NCBI RefSeq assembly: GCF_000321225.1
Contig: NW_004450585.1
Span: 861,657 to 925,656, forward strand
Origin: Odobenus rosmarus divergens
Taxonomy: Eukaryota; Chordata; Mammalia; Carnivora; Odobenidae
Direction of reading: 5' to 3'
DNA: 64,000 nucleotides
Below are positions 45,421-57,262 of the stretch, one piece after another (the first letter of the stretch is position 1; each line of letters starts with the position of its first letter). Under the pieces are notes generated by a model that was not told where the DNA came from, searched no databases, and was given only the letters and a program-made list of their open reading frames with translations. The position numbers and the translations under genes are program-made.

Positions 45421-46754
45421 GCCTAGTTTATCTAATCATAATCAGAGAATATCCTGTCTTTTCTTACTAGGGAATTAAAAATCATTATTTGTATATTTAA
45501 ATAAAATTACATATGGTCCAAATGAAATTTGGAATGCTACAGAAGACATGGTTTCTGGATCAGTGTTCTGTGGCAAGAAGCTCTTAAAACATTGGCTATG
45601 GCTTTGATCTTGATAGTTTTAAAAAAACAAGTCAATTAAGTGGTCTCCAGAGAAGCGTGAACATAAGGTGAAAGAACACAGGTAGGGCCCCTGAAGACAC
45701 GGGCATGATACTTCACCATCTCTGCGTTTTCAGTAGCAATCAAGTTCAAGTTCTAGAATGTGTATCGAACACAACTGAGGCAAACCTTTGACACTCCAAG
45801 TATGTTTTGTGCTCAGAACAGGTACAGAATGTTCCTCCAGTGGCCTCCTGAGTTCTAACCCATGTGATACTACAGCAGGGATTTCTTCTTTTTTTTTTTT
45901 TTCTGGTGGTTTCCATTTGCTTAAAATCTTTCAAGTTGCAACTGGCTTTTTAAATTCCTTGATTTAGCACTCTTGCCTTTTATTTTCTCCTACACACTGG
46001 CTTTGGTTTTGTTTTGGGGGATTTTTTGGAACTTCAGAGTTTCACGAAATGATGATTGACAAAATTGTTGTTATTGGCAAAGGTGGCTTCTTTGCTCAAA
46101 ATCTCCACGAGTAGTCCAACTCCTAAAAGTTCATAAAAGCTATTTGTCATCATTTTATCACAGGAGCTTTATTCCTACAAAGAAAAATCATAAAATCATA
46201 GCAAATGCTTTTCCATAGTGTATACAAGGGTCCAATAATTATTTTAATCATCTTATTTCTGTGGGTATCTCTATGATTCCACACGAGTGGGCTTGGTTTG
46301 GTAAAAATAATCACAGCTTCTAATAAACATCTTTGTTGACCATTGTCTTCCTCTTCATAGCCAATAAGTACCTGGTACTGATAACAGCCTCCCCTCACCC
46401 TCAGGGCACTCCTTAGGGGCCAATTTTTCAGGCTGCACTATTGCTAAAATATTGATTCCCTAGTTGGAATTCTGGTGTGAATTCACAAAACTTCTTGAAG
46501 GTAATGATGCTGGTTTTTTAATCCTGAAAATTCATGGGGCTGCACGTAAGTGAGATATCAACTTTTGAGCCTATATTCATGTATGGATTTTTAGCTCAGC
46601 TTGCCCTTAAAACTGAATATCACTAGATAACCCAGCATATTGACTGCATCTAAATGACAAGTTTTCAGGAAGAGGTATAAAGCTCATTTCTCTTCATTGA
46701 CTGTGAATCGATGTGGGCACCATGAATCTACAGGACCCCGAATAACAATAACGA

Positions 46755-46972
46755 TAGTAATGGCTACTAACACTTATCAAGGACTCATTATAGATTAGCT
46801 CTTAATCCTCAAACAACCATTATTATTCTCATTTTAGAGATGAGACGATATTACACATGGATATAAGGAAACTTGTCCAAGACCAAAGAGCTTGTCAGGG
46901 GCAGACCTGGCATTGAAATTCAGGTAGTCGGATCCAAGAAGCTAGGCTCTTCACCACTCTGTCTCCTTAACA
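46755..46972 (-). repeat. MIR SINE
   Basis: Reverse-complement order: cctcaaacaaccattattat, 'tctcattttagagatgagac', aaacttgtccaagaccaaag, gcttgtcaggggcagacctg and gaagctaggctcttcaccac. Confidence 0.8.
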
Positions 46973-47439
46973 GCGAAATCATTCTATGAAATGGGTTCTG
47001 TCTGGTCTAGATCAAACTCACCCATTTGAACTAACGGATCATTTCTTTTGGGTTCCTTCATGCCGATACAAGAGTCTAGGCTGAGCCTTGTTACAGGAAG
47101 CGGGGTCAGCAGAAACTTTCTTTTTAGGTCAAGAGGAGGGATGAGGTTGATTGAGTTCCACCTTCAAAAAACAAAAGAACAGAATACTGGTGGGGTTTCC
47201 AGCCACCATCTCAGTCTGGACTGGATATTAAGAATTATAGCATGGTACAGTATTTTCTGGACTTACTAAGATCTCTGAAATTCTGTAACTTTCCATGTTT
47301 CTTGTTTCGCATTTCCTCTTTTCCCATGGTGACTGGTAGTAGAATATTTAAAAGAGAGCTTGTGTATTGTTATTGCAAGCCATCGGGAAACTAGACACAA
47401 CACAATAATTCCAAAGGGTAGTGTGGGTGATGAGCAGCT
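46973..47439. other. Unrecognised single-copy sequence
   Basis: A 73-codon ORF (47048-47269) has no domain. No repeat was recognised. Confidence 0.4.
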
Positions 47440-47812
47440 TTGAAGAAGAAAAAATAGTTATGAAAAGATTAAAAAACATAATATTGATTGAAAAATGCAA
47501 GATGCAGAATCATATGCACAGAATGAGTCCATTTATTAAAATATAAATCTATAAAATAGCACCGTAGAATATTTGTGGATTCACAATGTATGGAAGGAAC
47601 AAAAATGGTATGGAAAGATATACGACAGACTCACAATAAAGGTTGCTTCTGGGGAGGTGGAAAGGGGACTTTAGTTATAGTTGCAATATTTAATTTTTTG
47701 TGACAGAAGGAAATGTGATAGATGTTATTTTTGGTGGTGGGATGTGTTGTTATATTTTTTGAATTTTCCATAATTTAAATTTTTTTCAAAATCAACTAAC
47801 TTTAAAAAAATA
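47440..47812 (+). repeat. Old L1 3' end
   Basis: Pieces aatattgattgaaaaatgca, 'agatgcagaatcatatgcac', gagtccatttattaaaatat, ggttgcttctggggaggtgg and tgaattttccataatttaaa, then an A-rich end, follow the order of the 3' UTR of old mammalian L1s. Confidence 0.6.
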
Positions 47813-48026
47813 AAAGGAAACAAAAAATAGAGGAAAGGAAAGAAAACAAGGTCACTGGGAACTTCAAATGAAAAGATAGGACCAGGAGCACAAGTCTGGG
47901 TTTGAGGGTTGGTCCTACTGTTCTTTGGAGCTCACTCTAATCTAGATTTAAATAACTATGAAAATTCCTAGGCATGTTTCTTATTATTTTAGAGGTTAAA
48001 ACAGGACTCTTGTTTTTATACGGGGA

Positions 48027-48130
48027 TATATTTTTTATTAACATACATAATGTATTATTTGTTTCAGGGGGTACAGGTCTGCGATTCGTCAGTCTTACAC
48101 AATTCACAGCACTCACCATAGAGGGAGGGG
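48027..48130 (-). mobile_element. Carnivore L1 3' end, short, with probable target-site duplication
   Basis: The sequence ttttttattaacatacataa, then tgtattatttgtttcagggg, gtacaggtctgcgattcgtc and agtcttacacaattcacagc is the reverse complement of a carnivore L1 tail. Flanking ttgtttttatacggg (48010-48024) and ttgtttttgataggg (48131-48145) match at 12 of 15, suggesting an older insertion than the other L1 tails here. Confidence 0.8.
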
Positions 48131-48150
48131 TTGTTTTTGATAGGGAAGGG

Positions 48151-49177
48151 TATTTCTTGGAGGAGGGGCTGGGTCATATGCTCACAGGTCCTTACTAACA
48201 ACCTAGATCTTTACTCTTGAAATAGCTCAAAAAGGGTAGTCTGGTCAATGTTTGATTTCAGTATATGGACATGCTTATTTCCTTTTGATTTTTTTTACAG
48301 CCCTCTTTTCTTCCATAAATGATAAATAATAGCACATTACCTAGAGGTTTTCTGTGTGGTGCAGGATAGTAAGTTCCCTGAGAGCAAGTAGATTCAATGA
48401 ATGTCATTAATTGCCCTGAATTTCTCTTGCTTCAGTGGATTTTATACAATTCTTACTCTGTTTCTATATTTATGCAAGATGCTTTGCCCTTTCATTTAAA
48501 TCCCAATGAAAGAGCCAGCAGAATTTTAGGAAAGGTCAGGCTGGAAAAATTAGATATGGCATCAGAGAACAGTGTGATCAAACAAACCACACAGAATATT
48601 ACATTTTCATACCAGTGCTTAATTCAGTAGCAGGTGGTAGAAAGTTAAGATTTTTTTCTTTTATCTTTTTTTTTTTAGTATCTCCTAAAAATATACAACA
48701 ACAACAAACCCAAACCCAAGAAATAAACAAATAAAACAAGGAATCTCAAGGCTTGTTGTATGCAATGGGAGAATGTTCTCTAATCTGCAACATGCTATAT
48801 ATACAGGGGTCTCCCCAGAAAGAAGGAGCCATCTCAGGGTTGAAACTATGACTTTCATCCTGACTATAATAATCCAAGTGAGATGGCCTTAAAAACTTTC
48901 AGAGCATTGGCAGAAACCAGCAGGCAACATTTTCTAACTTTTTGATGTCACCAACATTGACAAGGGTAAGGCAGAGAATCCAGGGGTTATCTTGACCCTC
49001 AAAGAACTATAAAGAGAGCTTTGTAATGAGCTCCTCCCCTTTCCCTCAGGCAGGTCACTTTCAGATCAAGGTTGATTCAGTGTCCGCACAGGGGCCCAAA
49101 TGGGCCAGAGTGTTGCAATCCAGCACCAGCAGTGGCCCTCACTGGTCCCTCTGGAGTGACCCTCCAGTGAGAGACCT
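48151..49177. other. Unrecognised sequence with small A-rich runs
   Basis: A (ACA)n-like stretch at about 48691-48740 (tacaacaacaacaaacccaa). A 77-codon ORF (48397-48630) lacks features. No named repeat. Confidence 0.4.
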
Positions 49178-49555
49178 AAAGCAGGCATCTGTGAAATGTA
49201 CCCTGTGGGCCAAATCTGACCCACCACCTGTTTATGTATTTACCCATTATCAAGCTAATAAGGGTATTACATTGTTAAATAGTTGAAAAAAGAACCAAAG
49301 CCTTTGTGTGTGTGTCTGTGTGTGATGGGTAATATTGTATAAAATTTAAATTTTAGTGACAACAAATAGTTCTACTGGAACACAGCCATGTTGTCCATTC
49401 ATGTTACATATGATATCTGAGTGCATTCATGCTACAATGAAAGAGCTGAGTAGTCGTGACAGAGACTTTATGTGGTCTGGAAAGCAAAAAAATATTTACA
49501 ATATGACCTTTCGCGGAGAAAGAAAAAGCTTGCAGATCTGTGCTCTAGAACGCCA
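49178..49555 (+). repeat. Old hAT-type DNA transposon
   Basis: Pieces gtgggccaaatctgacccac, 'cacctgtttatgtatttacc', tctactggaacacagccatg, cattcatgctacaatgaaag, agctgagtagtcgtgacaga and gacctttcgcggagaaagaa follow the order of a widespread nonautonomous hAT-like mammalian repeat. A (TG)n-like insert (about 49302-49324) lies inside. No transposase ORF. Confidence 0.6.
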
Positions 49556-50359
49556 TTTGCCAGCACTGGAATGGCTTTAAAAACAATTGCAGCTAATTAG
49601 ACTGATGATTTGGAGCATCATCTAGCTTGCTTTGCTACTGTAGGTACAGTCCCGGTTGGAGTGCTCCAGACTCTCAAACAGCATGTTGTTCTGTGAATTA
49701 AAAGTTTGCAGACTCACCTAGGGAGATGCTCATACCTTATTAAAGCTATTTTCTTAAATATACCCTCCCTCCCCCAAAGAGTGCTGCTGCGGAAGGCTGT
49801 GTATCCCGTACAACTCTAGAGCACACCGTTCACACAGACTGTGGTGTGCACTACAATGGCCTCCCTCCTAAAATGTTCAAGAAGACATACCTACAAATTA
49901 GGAGTGGAGCGCTGAGTGAATGTGTTAGTCATGTGTGTGAGTCAGAGAGGGGAGAATTGATTGTAGGAAAGAGATGTGAACACACAGCCTGGAGTTACCC
50001 TGGCCCTGTGAGTCTGCAAACATTTTCTGTTATCTGCTATTACTAGATAGTAGCACGTTCCAGCACCAAGACTGCAGAAGGCCCAATAGCTGTAGGCATT
50101 TCCAGTCAGGAGATATTGGTACGGTCATCCATACATCATGTACGGTCCCTAATTATACCAGAATTGTTCCCAATTTTCCAAATGCAATCCATAATTTCCC
50201 AGGTAGATTCCTTTCCCCACAACTCCTAAGGTTCCCTTTGAGGTGATCAAGAGGTACCTCCCTTTGCTGGGTCAAAGATCCCTTCGGCCTCCCACCGTCC
50301 ACAACAGCCCCCACGGTGGAGAGCCCTACTGCTTTCTCAAAGCACAGGCATTTCTGTGA
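49556..50359. other. Unrecognised single-copy sequence
   Basis: Some CpGs and a tgtgtgagtcagagagg stretch. No named repeat or gene. Confidence 0.4.
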
Positions 50360-50470
50360 TATGATTTTATCCTTATACAATCTTGAGAGGAAAATGACAG
50401 GTGTTATTTCACTCATTCTGTAAATGAAAACTCTAAGGCTCAAAGATCAAATCATTTTTCCAGATTTTTC
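50360..50470 (-). repeat. MIR fragment
   Basis: The sequence cactcattctgtaaatgaaa, then actctaaggctcaaagatca, is the reverse complement of the MIR core. Short. Confidence 0.6.
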
Positions 50471-51154
50471 AGGTGTTTGGCTCCTGGCCCTTTCCTCCTT
50501 TCCTGGGACCAACCAGCCACCTATTTCAATGAGCCAGCCAACCCCCCCCCCCGCCCCCCTGCAATCTGGTGAAGAGGGCAACATGGAAGGCTCTGTGCTG
50601 AACTAATAGTCTCCAATTAGAAAGAGATCCCAATGTAATGCTCTCTGCCTTTCTGAGGAAATTTCCCTATATTGATCTGCAAAGTGACCCAAAACTATAG
50701 CCACATGTGTATCACTTAAAAGTTGCAAAGATAGGATTCCTCAAAAAGAATTCATACCAGCGATGAGCAAATATGGTCTGAAAGTAAGCCCCACTCCCAG
50801 AAACTCATCCTTCAAGAGAAAATAGAAAAAATAAAATGTAATGAAATGGGATGGCTGAATAACCATTTAAGGAAAAAAAAATAAAGCTGACTCCTTAAAC
50901 AAAATATATTTGAAAGGGAGCAAAGATTTACATGTGGAAAATAAAACCATAAAATATTAGATTAAAAGATAGGAGAATAATTTTACAGCTCTGGGTAGAG
51001 GAGGTTCTCTCTATGCATGACAAATAGCTCAGAAGCAAATACTAATGGAGTAAGATTCTTCATCAAAGCAGTGTTTCTTTGATTCCCTGGCCACCAAATA
51101 ATCTGATCGTGATTCATCCTTCCACACAGCAATAGTAGTAAATCCTCATTCCGC
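50471..51154. other. Unrecognised sequence with poly-C run
   Basis: A C-rich run at 50541-50560 (accccccccccccgcccccc). The rest is A-rich without a clear repeat family. Confidence 0.4.
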
Positions 51155-51365
51155 ATTTACTTATCATTGTGATAAACATTTTATGTGAATTTGTTCACTT
51201 AATTCTCACGACAGCCTCACGAAAGAACACTGTCATTGTGCTGACTGCCCCTCTTTGGAACCTGCAGCACAGAGAGGTTCATTGAGCAGGTTCACGCAGC
51301 CAGCGAGCGGCAGAGAAGATGTGAAGGCCAGGTCTCCCTGGGGCCCCGGTTCCTGCTCTCCTTCC
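51155..51365 (-). repeat. MIR SINE
   Basis: Pieces aattctcacgacagcctcac, cagcacagagaggttcattg, agcaggttcacgcagccagc and gagcggcagagaagatgtga follow the reverse MIR order. Confidence 0.75.
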
Positions 51366-52968
51366 TCACGTGGATTTTCCTACAGAAGGTGCTGAAGAGT
51401 CATGCCGAATTCCTGATCTGCTGTGAAGTTAGGCTTCTCATGGCCGCTTAATAAACTGGCATTTCCTTGATCATCTTCTCCAGCTCAACCAGCATGAGCT
51501 CAACCTCCTGAAGCTTGATGACTGCTGGGTGCACAGACCGAACTAAAGTCCCAAGGCACAGGGCTCAGAATGGGGAGACACGTTGAAGGAAATGCCTGGG
51601 CCAGCATGGTTATCTTGCGTCCCCTGCTGACAACTTTATATCCTCTTTTCTGTGATTTAACTGTAGATTGCTACTTCTGAAAGGGTAAAACACAGAGCAG
51701 ATGAAATATAACATAGATAGCAGAGGACTCCTCTGATATGTAATAGCTTTTAGGGGAGTAGATTTCTGGCTTCAGAGGGGGCATAATATCAGCCAAATGC
51801 TCCTCAAGCTTATCGTAACATGACATTACACAGAGCACACGCACAAGAGTGGTTATTTATATAGAATACAATTAACGTGAGATTAAGCTCAAAGCCTGAT
51901 GAGTCTGCAAAAAGTCAACTCCAAGGCAGATTTGCTGTGCCCTAAAACCACCGTGATTCTGATAATTTCACAGTGTTGACCTAAGTCCATTGAGAGCTTT
52001 GGGTGATACACTATATTCTGACAATTTACTACACACAGCATCATAGTTGTTTGTCACAGCTTTCTGAAATCAATAAATATAGCACTGGCAAATTTTCCTG
52101 GCAGAGGAATTGTTTTCAGTAAATTCTAGAAGGGCAGCTGCTGAGTGGCAAGGAAGAAGCCAGAAGCACAGTGCTACTGTTGACCTTAGATAAAGGTCGA
52201 TTTTCAAGCCCTGATCCTGACCACAACAAATAATTGCCTCCCAAGCAGGGAATTGATTAATTTGGTGGGAGAAAGGGTGATTTTGAAATAGCTGGGAAGT
52301 TCCTAAGATGTCTCGAAACAAAATAAGTGTATCTTTTATTTTACTAAATATACCACAGTCGGGATTCTTGGCTAGCGAGGATGTTAGAAAGGTGGTCTGT
52401 GCTCTCTGTGGTTTTTCTGGGCCATCTGGCTTTCGGAAACGAAGTCTTCATGTTCTGTCTTCAGGAGCCACCCACTCGCTGACTCTCGCAACGGGCTTCT
52501 ACCCCGCCTTTCCCCTCCCAGGCCTCAATTGTTACGTTGTCACCATCAGACTCCACATCTCTCTCTGGCTTTTGTCCCTGATCTCTCACAGCGTCTGATC
52601 ACCTGCCTTGGGTTTCACCATGTGATGCCCTCCTATTTCCATCCCTCTTTGCACCTCAGTCTCTCTTGCTAATTTCTGATCCACATCAGATCCCCGAAAT
52701 GTGGCTGTCCCCCCGGAGGACCTATACTTGATCCTCTCCCCATCTCTCCACACGCTCTGCCTCTCCAGTCTCGTTGTCCCTCCCCTGGCTGGCACAGCAC
52801 ACTAGTGGACGGCTCCTTGGTCTGGGTCTCCAGCCTCCCAGAGCCCTGCTGCCGTCCCCAGGGCCAACACCTGCCAGACACTGCATCTAGACCATCTACC
52901 CTCTCTGCTTTGGTTTCACACCTCAGTTTCACTTCCTGCCCAACACATGGGATGTCCTATTAGTTAGT
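51366..52968. other. Repeat-poor block
   Basis: About 1.6 kb. The part at 51760-52300 is AT-rich single-copy sequence with several CpGs and many TAAT-like words (cgtaacatgacattacacag; gaatacaattaacgtgagat). The part at 52350-52960 is pyrimidine-rich and may hold a very diverged L2. No gene recognised. ORFs on both strands overlap, as chance predicts. Confidence 0.3.
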
Positions 52969-52987
52969 CAACAAAAAAGCATTTTTA

Positions 52988-53153
52988 AAAAAAGGTTTTA
53001 TTGATTTATGTGATAGAGAGAGAGGGAGCACAAGCGAGGCGGGGGAAGTGGCTGAGGGAGAGAGAGAAGCCGATGCAGGCTCCATCCCAGGACCTTGGGA
53101 TCGTGACCTGAGCCGAAGGCAGATGTTTAACCAACTGAGCCACCCAGGCGCCC
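52988..53153 (-). mobile_element. CAN-SINE with target-site duplication
   Basis: Tail complement aaaggttttattgatttatg, a shortened middle, and head complement gagccacccaggcgcccc. Flanks caacaaaaaagcattttta (52969-52987) and caacacaacagcattttta (about 53154-53172) match apart from two bases. Confidence 0.93.
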
Positions 53154-53171
53154 CAACACAACAGCATTTTT

Positions 53172-54091
53172 ATCAGCCTTCTTCTCCCCAGTCACCTTCT
53201 CTACACCTGACTGCAATGTTACTGTGAGTGGTACTGCTTAAGCAGCTTGTGGTACAGAATAAAAAAATACCTCATTTGTCTTTTAAAATATCAGGTGAGC
53301 AGAGAACAGAGCCAAATACACATAGAAGTAGCTGTAAAAAACCTGGGGGCTGTCAGTTTGCATCCTCTGATTGGAACAATTAGGGAGGAATTTTTGCTTT
53401 AACTTAATTTAGTTTTGTTTTGTTTTACTTTACTATTTTATTTTATTGTGCAGGTACTAGGTCAACCTTACTCTAATGTGGGGCCATGGCATCATCCTTT
53501 ACAGTTTCCCCAATGCCAGGGAAGATCTCAGAAGTTACGACTGATACACAAGATCCCACGGCCTGGGTATTTTAAGGTATAGTCTGCATTTGAAGCCTCC
53601 TTCACCAGCTCTTCCCATACATAGCTTGTCCGTCCACTCTTTTTAGTTTTTACATTATTTGCTTTGTTTCCCGTTAGCAAATGTCTCTAGAAAGACAAAT
53701 AAAAAATACTGAGAAGAAAGCAGGCTGGGGTGGTTGGTTATTGATAGTAGATGACATGGTAAGGGCTGTTCATCTTTAGCCTGGAGTGAGAAGTCTGGAG
53801 TACTGCAGAGGTCTGTCACTGCCCAGGACCCCAGGCGAGGAGCAGAGTTTCCTGGGTAAAGCAGAGGTTGGTTAGCTGCAGACACAGCTGTAAGGGAGGT
53901 TTCTGCTTCATGTCTTCGGTATATCTCAAAATAGCTCTGGGCTTATTTATATAAAAGGAAGTTTAGGGTTACGTGGGCATTTAGATTAGGTAAATTGCCA
54001 TGAAAATACCGTATTTCATTGAAACTAAGAAAAACGAAATGTTAATTAAATTATCTTGTAAATTTTAAGAAACATACAAATTTCAGAGATG
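53172..54091. other. Unrecognised single-copy sequence
   Basis: A TTTTG-rich stretch (about 53412-53445) and a chance 76-codon ORF (53655-53885). Nothing else recognised. Confidence 0.4.
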
Positions 54092-54105
54092 TTAAATTGT
54101 TTTTA

Positions 54106-54331
54106 TCTTTTTAAGATTTTTTTATTTATTTAAAAGAGAAAGCGAGAGACAGAGCACGAGCAAAGGGGGAGGCGTAGAGGTGGGGAGGAGCAGAGGGGAA
54201 GAGGCAGAGGGAGAGGGAGAAGCAGACTCCCCACTGAGCAGGGAGCCTGATGTGGGGCTTGATCCCAGACCCTGAGATCAGGACCCCAGCAGAAGGCAGA
54301 TGCTTAACTGACCGAGCCACCCAGGTGCCCA
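54106..54331 (-). mobile_element. CAN-SINE with target-site duplication
   Basis: Tail complement aagatttttttatttattta, an enlarged GA-rich middle, gcagactccccactgagcag and head complement gagccacccaggtgccca. Flanks ttaaattgttttt lie at 54092-54104 and 54332-54344. Confidence 0.95.
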
Positions 54332-54363
54332 TTAAATTGTTTTTTAAAAAAGTCAAGTCTAAG

Positions 54364-54555
54364 GGCGCCTCGGTGGCTCAGATGGTTAAGCGTCTGCCTT
54401 CGGCTCAGGTCATGATCCCAGGGTCCTGGGATCGAGTCCCGCATCAGGCTCCCTGCTCCTTGGGAGCCTGCTTCTCCCTCTGCTTCTCTGTCTCTCTCTT
54501 CCTCTCTCTCTCCCTCTGTCTCTCATGAATGAATAAATAAAATCTTAAAAAAAAA
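54364..54555 (+). mobile_element. CAN-SINE with exact target-site duplication
   Basis: Head ggcgcctcggtggctcagat with an A box (tggctcagatgg, 54374-54385) and B box (ggatcgagtcc, 54429-54439), a CT-rich 3' half, catgaatgaataaataaaat and poly-A. Exact flanks agtcaagtctaag lie at 54351-54363 and 54556-54568. It lies 30 bp from a SINE in the opposite direction. Confidence 0.97.
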
Positions 54556-54568
54556 AGTCAAGTCTAAG

Positions 54569-56292
54569 AAAAAGGTATGTATGGTAAAAGCATTCCATCG
54601 TTTAAAAAAAAAAAAAAGCCTACACTAAAGAGAAACTTCTTTTTAACTCCCTGCCACTTCAGGTGGGCAGCTGAGATGAAACAGTACTGTAGAAAATCTA
54701 TAATTCACGAAAGGTGACATTCCTTGGTTGACACCACAAGTTAACTGAATCCTTCCTTCACCTGTGATTTTTAGGCAAATTTTAATCTTAAAATATAAGG
54801 TAAATTGTTTTTTTTCCCCTAGGGAGCACAAAGGAAAGTATATCTGAATATAACTTTGTTCTTAGGTTTTTGAAGAAATTTAGGTTTCATAAAAATTAAG
54901 AGACAGAGGAGACCTTTTCAGAAATGCCATCCATATCCTACTGGTTCGCAGCATGCTTCCCTCACCAGCTGTGACTCAGTAAGAATCTGCTCTGTCAGTG
55001 GTTACAGCCTGAGGAGGGTGCTTGCTCCGTACCTCCTGACAAACCCCGATTCACACCATATGGCGATTTCCATGGTTTTGACTGATTTCGAGCCAAGGTG
55101 ATAGTAATTTCCCAATGGGCCCGGTTAGAGTGAATAGTGCCACAGATCAGGCGAACACACAACAGTCGATGGGCAAAGTCTGCTTCTAAATTAGAAACCG
55201 CCAAATGCACAAGAGTTTTCAAAGCTCTTTTCCTGACGGGTGTGTCTGCACCTGAGTTTCATGGTCCTTGATTATAGCAGCTCTCAAAATTCCTTCCAAA
55301 TGCTTCTCATGCTAAGTTGCAGATTCTCGGCTTGGTTCCTGGTGTTGGTGGCCAGAGTTGAGAATGACCGTCAAGGAGGCCGAGCTGCTCTCATGCCCTG
55401 TAGACCCCAGGAGTCTGATTTTTGAATTCTTTCTGGAATATATCCCTAGATTCTTTGAGAGAGAAGTTTGGGAACTTTCTACCTAGAGAATGGTGAGGAG
55501 ATTTGTTACAACTCCTATCTCTTTTCTCTCATTGCCAGTCAAACATGGAGGACCCTTGCTGGGACTAGACGCATCTTCCCCTGTCCAACCTCTTACCTCA
55601 CGAGGGAGACAATTGCAGCAAGTAGGGAGATGATTTGCTTTGACAGCATCAGAGTAAGTGAAAAAAAAATTCCCTTTTTTTTCTCTAAGTGGCACACGTC
55701 ATAAAATTATAATCTTGTATCTCTTTTTGCTTTGGTGCTATTAACCCAAGAGATGTTTTATTGAGAATATAATTCCTGAATACTTGATATCAGATATCAG
55801 ATTGAGATATTTTGTTTTATGACATTTTGCTGAGCTGTGGCTTCCAGTGTCACTTAAGTATATTTTTTCCCCCAAATTCTGCTGGGTGAAAAAGAGGATT
55901 ACAATGCAACATTCAATTCCATTTTTATACAAGTGTCCTTAATGTCCCTGATATGTACCATAGCCGTATTTATATTTGGGGACTGAAAATATAAATGAAA
56001 CTGAATTCTTAAGAAGGTTCTTTGATCAAATTTTCATACTCTAAACTAGTAGTGATAAAGCAATACAGAAATTGTAAGACTGTTTCAACCTTCTCCTGTT
56101 TACTAATAAAAGCAGCATTTTTATGCAATCAAGCTTTTGTGTTCTTAGGTGAACATAATATAATGATTGCATTTGCATTTTCAAGTATTGATCATGGTAG
56201 CATCTTTTGCAGCACACCTGTGAAATTTATACTTTGGAAAAATTGCTTTGCAACGTGAGGGGACTGCATTCCAGTTCAGTTGTGTGAAGGTG
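54569..56292. other. Unrecognised sequence, candidate conserved part at 54900-55240
   Basis: No named repeat. The part at 54900-55240 keeps many CpGs (accccgattcacac, tttcgagccaag, gcccggttag, caggcgaacac, agtcgatgggc, aaccgcc, tgacgggtg) and no transposon blocks, which makes it a weak enhancer candidate. Confidence 0.3.
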
Positions 56293-56545
56293 GCCTTATA
56301 AAGAAGTGGTTTAGAACACAGGCTTTGGGGTCAAGCAGAACTGGGATTAAATCCCAGCTTTGTCACACCAGGTGTGTGAACCTGGATACACAAATTAACA
56401 TTTCTTAACATCAGTTTTCCCGTCTGTGAAATGGAGTTGATAGTAATAGCTACTTCTAGGACTGTTTCACGATTAAAGATGTACTGCCTATAAAGCACTT
56501 AGCACAGAAACCTGCATTCAATAATATTGCCATTGGTTTATGATA
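56293..56545 (+). repeat. MIR SINE, nearly full length
   Basis: Pieces agaacacaggctttggggtc, 'aactgggattaaatcccagctttgtcacac', tcagttttcccgtctgtgaa and aagcacttagcacagaaacc in order. Confidence 0.85.
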
Positions 56546-57084
56546 TGGGTGCTGCTGATGGAATTGTCACAACATAGCGAGTGAAACTGTTAGACCTGGT
56601 TGTCTCTGACTTGCAGACAAAAAACTATGATACCTCAACCCATGGAGGGAAATGATTGATAGTTTGGGAGAGAAGAGGTAGCCAGGGAGGAGGTTCTTTG
56701 CATATGTAGACTTGGATTTATTTGTTCTGCACCATTAGAGCAAAAGGTTCTTCTTGTAAAGGAAAGAGGATGGAAGAGACTGTTCCAGGATCTGCAACTG
56801 CAAACAGGAATGAGTGTTATAGAGTTTTCAGTCTCAAAGCCCATCTCAGTCTCTGCACAGGGAAGTCACTGGGGACCTGGGGTTTATTTAAAGTTTACCA
56901 TCTTTAACAACATTTTATTTTTCAATAGGCAATTTTTTCTATTTTCTTATTTTTAGAAACTGCCTAAATTGTTCTTCCTTCAGCAAACCTGGCCTCATTT
57001 GGGAGGACCCGGTTCTCTGGTGATTTTGATCCACATTCTTTTTCCTTAAGTATCAGAGGAGTCAGTGAAAGAAGCTCTTTATTC
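56546..57084. other. Unrecognised single-copy sequence
   Basis: Overlapping ORFs on both strands (56635-56907) without domains. No repeat recognised. Confidence 0.4.
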
Positions 57085-57262
57085 CAGGGATTCTTAATCT
57101 TGGGAGTGTCATCGACTACTTTGAAAATTTGATGACGTTTAAGTGCTCTTTCCCCAGGAAAAAAATGTAAACATAGAACCATAAACACAATTTTTGTATA
57201 ATTATGGGACTCCCATGTTCTCCTAAAGCCCACCTATGGGACTTTGGGTTAAGAGGCTTTGA
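57085..57262 (+). repeat. Small hAT-like DNA transposon
   Basis: Starts ccagggattcttaatcttgg and ends near gggttaagaggctttg, which are imperfect inverted ends. Internal text 'gacgtttaagtgctctttccccaggaaaa' and cctaaagcccacctatggga matches a common nonautonomous mammalian repeat of this class. Confidence 0.55.

Larger units (their letters stand above)
42961..46754. other. Mostly unrecognised sequence
   Basis: Nearly 3.8 kb without named interspersed repeats. It contains the (CA)n tract, a 9+9 bp palindrome tttaccaca-a-tgtggtaaa (44749-44767), and a CpG-retaining part at 45100-45420 listed separately. Short ORFs lack domains. Confidence 0.4.

Noticed and set aside
50541..50560. C-rich run as a possible i-motif or promoter element
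   Set aside because: A near-homopolymer with no neighbouring CpG island, TATA box or transcript evidence.
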